DNA of 64,000 bases from Pantoea sp. A4. Its GTDB lineage: Bacteria; Pseudomonadota; Gammaproteobacteria; Enterobacterales; Enterobacteriaceae. The notes beneath the pieces were generated by a model. That model did no database searches. It was not told the origin of the DNA and was given only the letters and a program-made list of their open reading frames with translations. Numbering within the stretch: the stretch's first letter is position 1; each line of letters opens with the position of its first letter. The stretch spans positions 25,111 to 89,110 of the forward strand of contig NZ_ALXE01000002.1 in NCBI RefSeq assembly GCF_000295955.2, read 5' to 3'. A program made the translations under genes and the position numbers. Of the stretch, positions 45,237 to 52,190 are shown in pieces.

Positions 45237-46049
45237 ATGTTATTTGAGCTACGTGTTCTCTCCGGCCTAAACATGGGGGCTGCTTTTCCTCTTACAAAAA
45301 GAAAACATTTAATAGGTAATGATGTTAACGCTGATATCTATATAAAAATATCTGGTGATCAAAAAAAATCGATTACATTAGATAAACAGAGTGAGGGATG
45401 GATTCTTGATGATCCTGTTTCAGGTAGGAAAGAGTTAATTTATGATAATAAGGTGTTTAAAATTCAAGACGACCACTATGTAATTAAACTAACAACGGGT
45501 GATTGGGATGATAAATTGCTTTCATCTGTCAGTCCTGTCACGGTTTTTAGATCCAGGAAGTCGGTTGTTATAATTTTAAACATAGTGTTGTTTGGATTGT
45601 TCTTGATTTTTACTGCCCGAGATGGAAAGGGTAATGATGTCGAAAGCTCAAATTCAGAAAGAGTTGCTTTAGTCGACGGTACTTTATCAGAAAATGACGC
45701 GTTTGTTTGGTTCAGAAAAACATTAAGAGATTATGAGTTACATCAAAACGTAAAGCTTGTTGATAGTGCAGATGGTTTTATAATTGAAGGTGAACTGTTG
45801 TTTGAGCAAATTAACCGAAAAAATAAAGCGGTTAATTTGTACCAGGAAAAATTCCAAAAAAAAATCTACGATAAAACTACTTTCAGAGAAGTATCGACTA
45901 CCCCATTTGATATAAAACAGGTCGTCTCTTCAAATCCTGCTCATGTTGTTACTGTTGATAATGGTTATATTTTTGTTGGAGATGAGTTGGACGGTTGGCG
46001 GTTAAAGTCGGTCAATATGACAACTGTAGACTTTGAAAAGATAAATTAA
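45237..46049 (+). CDS. sctD: Type III secretion inner membrane ring protein SctD (HrpQ-like)
   Basis: The 270-residue product has an N-terminal FHA-like domain (FELRVLSGLNMGAAFPLTKRKHLIGNDVNADIYI and on to about residue 90), one membrane helix near 109-125 (SVVIILNIVLFGLFLIFTA) and a periplasmic part with secretin-ring-building features. This is the SctD/HrpQ layout, shorter than the SPI-1 or Ysc versions. It lies between sctV and sctN, as hrpQ does in Hrp1 clusters. GAGGAG precedes the ATG at 45237, and the preceding sctV stop overlaps an in-frame GTG. Confidence 0.85.
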   Translation: MLFELRVLSGLNMGAAFPLTKRKHLIGNDVNADIYIKISGDQKKSITLDKQSEGWILDDPVSGRKELIYDNKVFKIQDDHYVIKLTTGDWDDKLLSSVSPVTVFRSRKSVVIILNIVLFGLFLIFTARDGKGNDVESSNSERVALVDGTLSENDAFVWFRKTLRDYELHQNVKLVDSADGFIIEGELLFEQINRKNKAVNLYQEKFQKKIYDKTTFREVSTTPFDIKQVVSSNPAHVVTVDNGYIFVGDELDGWRLKSVNMTTVDFEKIN

Positions 46050-46061
46050 GGTGATTCCATT

Positions 46062-47406
46062 ATGGAAGGTAATATTGAGAGTTATATAAAAACAATGGAT
46101 GCCAGGAAATGCATTAAGGTTTTTGGACGAGTTTCTAGTGTAAAAGGCATAGTCATTGAAGCCACAATCAGGAATGCGCAAATTGGCGAACTATGCACTA
46201 TCCATACTAAAGATAATTGTGAAGCCCTTGCTGAAGTCGTTGGTTTTACGGAGAGTATCGCTCAGTTATTATTGCTGAGTGAAGCTAAGGGGTTAAGTGT
46301 GGGAGCACTGGTAAAAAAGCTGGGTTGTCGGCATAAAATTAATGCTTCGCTAGGCTTGTTGGGGAATAAGGTTGATGGGTTTGGCCGGCCACTAAGCGAG
46401 AGTGATAAAAATGCATTATGGTTACCAGAGATGTCAGGTACTGGCGTGGATGTATTTTCTGCAGCCCCTCTAGCTGTGGAAAGACCATGTATTGATGAAG
46501 TCTTGCCAACAAAAATACGGGCTATTGATGCATGTCTGACAGCAGGGAAAGGGCAAAGGCTGGGGGTTTTTGCCGGTGCAGGATGTGGTAAAACAACTTT
46601 ATTGGCTGAGATAATGCGTAATGCACCGTGCGATGTGATTGTATTGGCTTTGATTGGTGAACGAGGGAGGGAAGTTAATGAATTTCTTCTCCATGAGTTT
46701 GACGAAACGCTAAGATCTAAAACGGTACTGGTATGTGCAACTTCAGACAAGACGAGTATGGAACGTGCCAGAGCGGCATACACCGCCACTGCGATTGCAG
46801 AAGGATACCGTGATCAAGCCAAAGATGTACTCCTCGTTATGGATTCAGTAACACGATTTGCACGCGCACAAAGAGAAATTGGCATTGCAATCGGCGAACC
46901 TATCGGCGCCTCTGGACTCCCTGCCTCAGTGTATACTGCACTGCCAGCACTGGTTGAAAGAACAGGGTTAAATTCAATAGGATCAATTACGGCATTTTAC
47001 TCAGTACTAATTGAACAAGATAAACTAACAGACCCAATAGGAGATGAGATACGCTCTCATTGATGGCCATATTATTTTAAGTAGAAAGCTTGCTCATCAG
47101 GGGCATTTCCCTGCTATTGATATTAATAAAAGTCTCAGCAGAGTAATGAGTAATATTGTAGATAAGGAGCATCAGCGAAAAGCAGAGCACATAAGGAAGC
47201 AACTATCTTGTATTGAAGAAGTGGAGTTTTTATTACAAGTAGGTGAGTATAAACATGGGTATGACGAAGATACAGATCAAGCTCTTAATAATAAAATAAA
47301 TCTCAATTGTTTTTTACAGCAACGTAACAGGCAACCCGTGGAATGGGATGAGATGCAATTCAATCTTGACCAAATAACAAGAGAAGGGGTTATTGATTAT
47401 GGATGA
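46062..47406 (+). pseudogene. sctN: Type III secretion ATPase SctN (HrcN), frameshifted near codon 332
   Basis: SctN is the FliI/F1-like ATPase that unfolds substrates. The first frame (46062-47063) holds residues 1-333 with Walker A GVFAGAGCGKTTLLAEI, IVLALIGERGREVNEF, Walker B VLLVMDSVTRFARAQREI and GSITAFYSVL. It stops right after DPIGDEIRS. The second frame (from about 47055 to 47406) continues LIDGHIILSRKLAHQGHFPAIDINKSLSRVM, the exact expected continuation. The sequence CGCTCTCATT would read through if one more CT were present, so a 2-bp loss in a short CT repeat explains the shift. The lost part includes the LSRKLA segment, important in this ATPase family. The total of about 448 residues is normal. 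Confidence 0.88.
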
Positions 47407-47806
47407 AAAACTACGAAAACTCATAAGGTTAAGAAGATTACGAGTCTCCATACTAGATAGAGAGCGAAATCTTTTAAATAAAAAGTTAGGCGATAAAGTT
47501 AAGGAAATGGAAAATTTAAAAGAAAATGTAGATAGGTTTTCATTTATTTACAGAACTTATTCAGACGATCTGGCCACAAAAGACGCACCGTTAAAATCAT
47601 GCAAACTGAGTATACAGGTAATGAGTGCACATAGAGGTATGTTGCTAGAAAAAATCAGGTTGAATGAAACCAATATTCAGCATGTTATTGAGGAGGAAAA
47701 TATCTTGATGAGTGAGATTAATGATGTTGATGAAACCATTATATCCGTGTGTAAATCTGAGAAGAAAATCGAATTTTTGATTGAAATAAATAGTCAAAAT
47801 GATTGA
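47399..47806 (+). CDS. sctO: Type III secretion central stalk protein SctO (HrpO-like)
   Basis: The 135-residue product is almost entirely charged alpha-helix: LRKLIRLRRLRVSILDRERNLLNKKLGDKVKEMENLKENV, and a second helix near residues 75-135. This is the two-helix coiled coil of SctO/FliJ proteins, which couple the ATPase to the export gate. Its place directly after sctN, with an 8-bp overlap, agrees. The ATG at 47399 has GAAGGGG upstream. No SctP/HrpP-like ruler gene lies between this gene and sctQ. Confidence 0.75.
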   Translation: MDEKLRKLIRLRRLRVSILDRERNLLNKKLGDKVKEMENLKENVDRFSFIYRTYSDDLATKDAPLKSCKLSIQVMSAHRGMLLEKIRLNETNIQHVIEEENILMSEINDVDETIISVCKSEKKIEFLIEINSQND

Positions 47807-48509
47807 GTTAAGGAAAGTTACAAATGATGAATTTATAATCAGAAATAAGCTGCAAGGCAGAGTAATGTATTCTTTGTCTTCTGAAGAAATGGATGACTGC
47901 TTAAAAGTTTCTGATTTTTGTCATGATAGCCCCGGGGATGGAGTCACTTATTACACATGTATGCATGGGGATTTTGCCACCGAGCTAAGTTTTTATAGCT
48001 TGAATATTTTTTCTGAGTACGGGCTTACTGAAAGGAAAATAACATGTGAGATGAGTGATAAACACTGGGAGCTATATAATCTGAAGATGCATGTAAACGC
48101 TAGAAATCTATTGGGGTATATTAAGCCACATTGCAATAGCAGTTTATCCTCGGGTTGGGTTTGTGCAAAGGTGGAGTGCAAAATAAATAAAGAAACAATC
48201 GTAGGGAGCGTGTATTTTTCGTACAAGATCCTGCTTTCTATGATTAAAAATAACACTCATAAATTTTATAGTACAAAAAGAAAATTAAACATTCCTGTTT
48301 CATTCCCTGTTGATATCGCTACACATACTCTTCCTGTTAGTGCGTTATCGATGTTGAAGCCGGGGGTGCTTATTATCCCTTCGCAACAGAACTTTTCGAC
48401 TGATGGAAATGGCGCACTATTATTTGATAAGTTAAGAGTGACTGGTGTAATCGATACTACTGAAAATAGCACTTTTATAGTTGATGATATCTTATTTAAC
48501 GGAACATAA
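47799..48509 (+). CDS. sctQa: Type III secretion C-ring protein SctQ, N-terminal part (HrcQa-like)
   Basis: The 236-residue product ends in a SpoA-like segment (LPVSALSMLKPGVLIIPSQQNFSTDGNGALLFDKLRVTGVIDTTENSTFIVDDI). The N-terminal 150 residues are variable. The second SpoA domain is encoded separately by the next gene, a split found in Hrp1 systems (HrcQa/HrcQb). Together they should form the sorting platform that receives substrates. The start overlaps the sctO stop by eight bases. No extended proline-rich ruler domain is present, so SctP is not fused here. Confidence 0.75.
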   Translation: MIELRKVTNDEFIIRNKLQGRVMYSLSSEEMDDCLKVSDFCHDSPGDGVTYYTCMHGDFATELSFYSLNIFSEYGLTERKITCEMSDKHWELYNLKMHVNARNLLGYIKPHCNSSLSSGWVCAKVECKINKETIVGSVYFSYKILLSMIKNNTHKFYSTKRKLNIPVSFPVDIATHTLPVSALSMLKPGVLIIPSQQNFSTDGNGALLFDKLRVTGVIDTTENSTFIVDDILFNGT

Positions 48510-48511
48510 AA

Positions 48512-48784
48512 ATGGGTAAGCTTGAACTTTCAAATATTAATATAACGCTCACCATAAGATATGGGAAAGTGTGTTTATCACTTAAGGAATTGAGTGAGTT
48601 AAGTGAAGGGAGCATTATTAAACTTTGCAACTCTAATCCATCGCAAGCGACGCTGTGGCATGAAGATCGCTATCTTGGTACTGGTGAACTTGTAGAGAGT
48701 AATATCGGCATAGGATTTCTAATTACAAGTTTGGGTTTTGATGTAGATACTTTTAATAATGATGATATCGATGGATCTCAATAA
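48512..48784 (+). CDS. sctQb: Type III secretion C-ring protein SctQ, C-terminal SpoA domain (HrcQb-like)
   Basis: The 90-residue product is a single SpoA/SctQ-C domain: LELSNINITLTIRYGKVCLSLKELSELSEGSIIKLCNSNPSQATLWHEDRYLGTGELVESNIGIGFLITSLG. The pattern of short strands with a central L-x-E-L and a G-x-G-E turn is typical of FliN/HrcQb. It starts two bases after the sctQa stop with no strong ribosome binding site, so translation is probably coupled. It overlaps sctR. Confidence 0.82.
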   Translation: MGKLELSNINITLTIRYGKVCLSLKELSELSEGSIIKLCNSNPSQATLWHEDRYLGTGELVESNIGIGFLITSLGFDVDTFNNDDIDGSQ

Positions 48785-49409
48785 CCCTTTATTCCTGATG
48801 GGAGTTGTTGCTTTTGCATCACTCATTCCAATTGTGGTATTAACCTGTACTTGCTATCTGAAAATTGTAATTATATTAATTTTGACTCGTAATGCAATGG
48901 GAGTACAGCAAGTTCCACCTAACATGGCTCTTTATGCTATAGGGCTTATTGCGACATTATTCATTATGGCACCCACATTAGAAAAAATGTATAACTACAC
49001 AGATGGTTTTACTGAAAATGAAAGAATAACAGAAGAAGGACTAAATCTATTCATTTCACCTTTAAGGTTGTTTATGCAAAAGAATACTGATCTCGATGTT
49101 ATTTCGCAAGTTATATCGTCTTCTGAGAAAATATGGCCTGTTGAATATACCGATAAAATGGATAGGGATAATCTTATTATTCTTGTGCCTTCCTTTATGA
49201 TGTCTGAGCTACAACGCGCTTTTAAAGTTGGCTTCCTGATTTTTTTACCATTTTTGGTCATTGATTTAATCGTTTCTGCAGTATTACTGGCATTAGGGAT
49301 GCAAATGGTTTCACCAATGACAGTCTCGCTACCACTAAAAATACTTTTATTTATTATGGTTGATGGTTGGGCAGCTCTTTTGGATGCAATATTTAATAGC
49401 TATCATTAA
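48771..49409 (+). CDS. sctR: Type III secretion export apparatus protein SctR (HrcR)
   Basis: SctR is the core pore subunit (five copies in the export gate). The 212-residue protein has helices near residues 5-35, 45-65, 145-175 and 180-205. The family motifs are PIVVLTCTCYLKIVIILILTRNAMGVQQVPPNMALYAIGL and LVPSFMMSELQRAFKVGFLIFLPFLVIDLIVSAVLLALGMQMVSPMTVSLPLKILLF. The ATG at 48771 (MDLNNPLFLMG) fits the family; an upstream ATG at 48759 is in frame. Confidence 0.95.
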   Translation: MDLNNPLFLMGVVAFASLIPIVVLTCTCYLKIVIILILTRNAMGVQQVPPNMALYAIGLIATLFIMAPTLEKMYNYTDGFTENERITEEGLNLFISPLRLFMQKNTDLDVISQVISSSEKIWPVEYTDKMDRDNLIILVPSFMMSELQRAFKVGFLIFLPFLVIDLIVSAVLLALGMQMVSPMTVSLPLKILLFIMVDGWAALLDAIFNSYH

Positions 49410-49410
49410 T

Positions 49411-49665
49411 ATGCAATTATTTGATCTTATATCAATGGGGTTGTGGTTAGTGGTTTCCTTATCACTACCAGTAATCTCTGTCACAGTCATCATCGGGATT
49501 GTTATATCTCTAATTCAGGCAATGATGCAAATTCAGGACCAGGCTTTACCTTTCTTCCTCAAACTGATCAGTGCATCATTAACTTTATACTATAGTGCAT
49601 CCTGGTATAAGGAAGAACTTACAACATATACCAGAGAAATCCTTGAGTTTATTTCTTATCAATGA
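49411..49665 (+). CDS. sctS: Type III secretion export apparatus protein SctS (HrcS)
   Basis: The 84-residue, two-helix protein matches SctS/FliQ: LISMGLWLVVSLSLPVISVTVIIGIVISLIQAMMQIQDQALPFFLKLISASLTLYY. The start at 49411 lies directly after the sctR stop; an in-frame ATG upstream at 49360 would fall inside sctR and is rejected. The stop overlaps the sctT start (ATGA). Confidence 0.93.
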   Translation: MQLFDLISMGLWLVVSLSLPVISVTVIIGIVISLIQAMMQIQDQALPFFLKLISASLTLYYSASWYKEELTTYTREILEFISYQ

Positions 49666-50462
49666 ATGTTTTATATATCGATTTTGTTGAAATAGTTTCT
49701 GGGGAACTTTTATTTCTGGCGATAAGCATGGCAAGGGCCTATGCATTTATGGCATTTATTCCATGTTTCCTTTTTGGATTAATAAAGGGAAAGCTAAAAG
49801 TTTCATTAGTCATTTCTGTTGCTATTATTATAACTCCGTTAACAAAATTTAGCATAAGTGTAGATAATTTATCGATATATGATATTGCCAGTATAGTAAT
49901 GGCAGAAATGATTAAAGGCGTTATTATAGGTGTTATGGTTTCTCTTCCTTTTTGGATTGTTGAGTCATGCGGTGGATTGATAGATAATCAACGAGGAACA
50001 CTTATGGGAGGGCAAATCAATACCGCACTTGGTCAGGATGATTTTACTCCCTTAGGGTATTTCTTTAAAACCCTGCTTGGAATAACAATCATTATAAATT
50101 TTGGTTTTTATTTTATTCTGGATGTTTTGATGAGCAGTTATGGCATTTGGCCCATTGACAGAATTCTCCCTGATTTATCCTCACAAAAATTTGAAGAATG
50201 GTTACAATTCATAAAGCATTATCTTTCCATTATTATTCTTTACTCTGCTCCAATAGTGGTTGTATTGATGCTCATAGATTTAGCTAGTGGAATTTTGAAT
50301 GTTTTAGCACCACAAGCACAGGTGAATATGATAGCAATTCCGATTAAATGTCTTGTGGGTATATTTATAGTGATAATTATGCTTTTTATATATCGTGATT
50401 TAATGAGCGAGATTTTTGTAGATGTTGCTAAGGTTATAAAATCTTTTGTCGGAGGTGAGTAA
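49662..50462 (+). CDS. sctT: Type III secretion export apparatus protein SctT (HrcT)
   Basis: The 266-residue protein has six to seven hydrophobic helices and the FliR/SctT pattern: SMARAYAFMAFIPCFLFG, VMAEMIKGVIIGVMVSLPFWIVESCGGLIDNQRGTLMGGQINTALGQDDFTPLGYFFK, and IVVVLMLIDLASGILNVLAPQAQVNMIAIPIK. It lies in the usual R-S-T-U order and is intact. GGAGG at its 3' end serves the GTG start of sctU. Confidence 0.95.
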   Translation: MNVLYIDFVEIVSGELLFLAISMARAYAFMAFIPCFLFGLIKGKLKVSLVISVAIIITPLTKFSISVDNLSIYDIASIVMAEMIKGVIIGVMVSLPFWIVESCGGLIDNQRGTLMGGQINTALGQDDFTPLGYFFKTLLGITIIINFGFYFILDVLMSSYGIWPIDRILPDLSSQKFEEWLQFIKHYLSIIILYSAPIVVVLMLIDLASGILNVLAPQAQVNMIAIPIKCLVGIFIVIIMLFIYRDLMSEIFVDVAKVIKSFVGGE

Positions 50463-50464
50463 TA

Positions 50465-51542
50465 GTGGCAGAGAAGAATAAGAAAGCAACCCCGCATAAG
50501 TTGAAAGAAGCCAAAAGAAAAGGGCAGGTAGCACAAAGTCAGGATCTCTATAAGATAGTGATTTTTATAATGCTAACCGAGTGTGTCTACCTTACTTCAG
50601 AATGGGTCATGGGTGATCTTTTACTCATGTTATATGAGACGATCTCATATAACGTTGTTGATAACGAAAGTTTTTCATCTTCGTTATTTAATATCTCAAT
50701 TATCACAGTTGTTAAGATCATAGCCATTACACTTTCGTTAGTTATTATTCTACGTATTAGTTGTGCATGGATGCAATTTGGACCACTTTTCTCTACTCAC
50801 TCAATTTCACCAAAGATGAGTAATGTTGATCCTTTCAAGCAGATTAAAAATACATTGTCTGCTAAGCAGTTGACTATGCTTTTGCTCAATGTCATTAGGA
50901 TGATGATTGTTGCTGTTATTATTTTTTTTATTATTTAAGGAAATTTTGAACAACCTCGTGACAGCGATTTATCATGATCTGAACGTTTTCCATTCTATCG
51001 TATTAGCAACACTAAAGAAATATACCAGAGCAATTAGCATTGTACTGTGTTTCATCGTATTGCTCGATATCCTTGTCCAGAAGTATTTTTTTATGAAGCA
51101 GCAACGTATGAGCCTTGATGATATTAAAAAGGAATATAAGCAAAATGAAGGCGACCCTTTGGTGAAAGGGCAACGTCGTTCATTAGCACAAGAATGGGCA
51201 AATGATAGCCCAGCACCGTCTGTGACACAAAAAAGTGATGTTGATAACATTGATGCATTGCTTACTAATCCGACTCATTATGCAGTTGGAATTTATTATC
51301 GTATCGGTATCACTGCTGTACCTGTTATTTCTGTTATTGCAGAATCTTTTGAAGCAGAAGAGTTAATCAAGTTTGCCAGGGAGAAAAAAATACCCGTGAT
51401 CTGTAATGTTCAACTTACCAGACGACTTTTTTTTGAAAACCAGGTAGGAGACTCTATCCCCAATATTTACTTGCGTGATATTGCAATGATTTATCGTCAG
51501 TTAACAGAAACCAATGCTAATAAGATAATACAACCTGTATGA
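50465..51542 (+). pseudogene. sctU: Type III secretion autoprotease/switch SctU (HrcU), frameshifted at a T8 run
   Basis: SctU switches export from early to late substrates after self-cleavage at NPTH. The first frame (GTG 50465 to 50938) has MAEKNKKATPHKLKEAKRKGQVAQSQDL and three membrane helices, ending VIIFFII. The continuation, FKEILNNLVTAIYHDLNVFHSIVL to 51542, is in another frame and includes the cleavage motif LLTNPTHYAVGIYY. Removing one T from the T8 run at 50922-50929 joins the frames into VIIFLLFKEILNNL and gives about 359 residues, the normal length. A TTG at 50946 behind AAGG could re-initiate the second part. It may be a real loss, a slippage site or a sequencing error. Confidence 0.88.
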
Positions 51543-51555
51543 GAAGAGGTAAATA

Positions 51556-51798
51556 ATGAGTTCAAACTCTGTTGGCTCGGTCAAACGTATTGATGAAGTA
51601 CTCAATGAATCATTCAATACAGCTTATGAAAATATAAATTCTGCTCTAGCTGCGAGGCGTGATAATCCGCTTTCTCCTTCAGCGGCAGTTGATTTTCAAT
51701 TTGCACTGTTAAATGCCAGTAACACATTTAACGCTCGATCAGGATATTCAGGAATGAATTTTACTTTACAGAAAAAAATACTTGAGTCTATAAATTGA
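51556..51798 (+). CDS. Small protein, candidate needle-type subunit or HrpF-like protein
   Basis: The 80-residue product has no signal peptide and is helical and polar. Its C-terminal half (NPLSPSAAVDFQFALLNASNTFNARSGYSGMNFTLQKKILESIN) has the spacing of needle-family proteins (SctF: N-P, then F-Q, then an S-x-x-x-K-x-I-L-x-x-I end), and the size is right. It also lies at the place of hrpF, upstream of the secretin gene, in Pseudomonas-type clusters. GAAGAGG precedes the ATG at 51556. It is the last gene of the sctW-to-sctU operon. Which of the two roles applies cannot be told from sequence alone. Confidence 0.5.
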   Translation: MSSNSVGSVKRIDEVLNESFNTAYENINSALAARRDNPLSPSAAVDFQFALLNASNTFNARSGYSGMNFTLQKKILESIN

Positions 51799-51806
51799 TC
51801 GAGTGA

Positions 51807-51834
51807 TGAACTTTTTTATTTCTAAAGTCACTAT
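51807..51834 (+). promoter_or_regulatory. hrp-box-like ECF sigma promoter 3 (pilin-sctC operon)
   Basis: TGAACT (51807-51812), a 15-bp spacer, then TCACTAT (51828-51834). The final A of the NCACNNA motif is T here. It lies 34 bp upstream of the candidate pilin ATG. Confidence 0.72.
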
Positions 51835-51868
51835 CTTAGGGATTTATAAACACTAATATGAGGTAAAA

Positions 51869-52126
51869 ATGAACCCATTTGGAATGTTAACCAATGCTCT
51901 TGGTGGCTTAGCGGGACTTGCAGGTCTGCCGAGTAGTATGGCTTCAGTTGGTCAAAATGCTATGACAAACAATATGGCTGAAGGAGCGATTAGTGGTATT
52001 CAAACATGGTCTATGATAAAAGGCGTTGAAAATGCCGCCAAAGGTGCAATCAACGGTGCAACAAATGCTAGCATAAATACTATGAACAGTTTCTCCAGCA
52101 AGGCTGCAAACTGGTCAATTAACTAA
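51869..52126 (+). CDS. Candidate Hrp-type pilin or early secreted protein (HrpA-like)
   Basis: The 85-residue product is rich in Gly, Ala, Ser and Asn and has no signal peptide: MNPFGMLTNALGGLAGLAGLPSSMASVGQNAM, then helical AEGAISGIQTWSMIKGVENAAKGAINGATNASINTMNSF. It has no cysteine and a composition like secreted pilins and harpin-like proteins. It is the first gene behind its own hrp-box-like promoter, as hrpA is in plant pathogens, and a strong hairpin lies just downstream, before sctC. No sequence family was recognised, so the pilin role is an inference from size, composition and position. Confidence 0.55.
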   Translation: MNPFGMLTNALGGLAGLAGLPSSMASVGQNAMTNNMAEGAISGIQTWSMIKGVENAAKGAINGATNASINTMNSFSSKAANWSIN

Positions 52127-52131
52127 GCCTA

Positions 52132-52156
52132 TCCCTGCCATTTTTTTTGGCAGGGA
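52132..52156 (+). terminator. Hairpin between candidate pilin gene and sctC
   Basis: A 9-bp perfect stem TCCCTGCCA / TGGCAGGGA with a loop of seven T, six bases after the pilin stop. No T-run follows the stem, so it looks more like an mRNA-stabilising or partial-attenuation hairpin than a full terminator. This would allow more pilin than secretin from one promoter. Confidence 0.6.
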
Positions 52157-52190
52157 CAGGAATAATGTGCACTTTCAATGACAAATATTT

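Noticed and set aside
47044..47406. The second part of sctN as an independent gene with its own ATG
   Set aside because: Its sequence is the direct continuation of the ATPase, and the ATG lies inside the first frame without a ribosome binding site.
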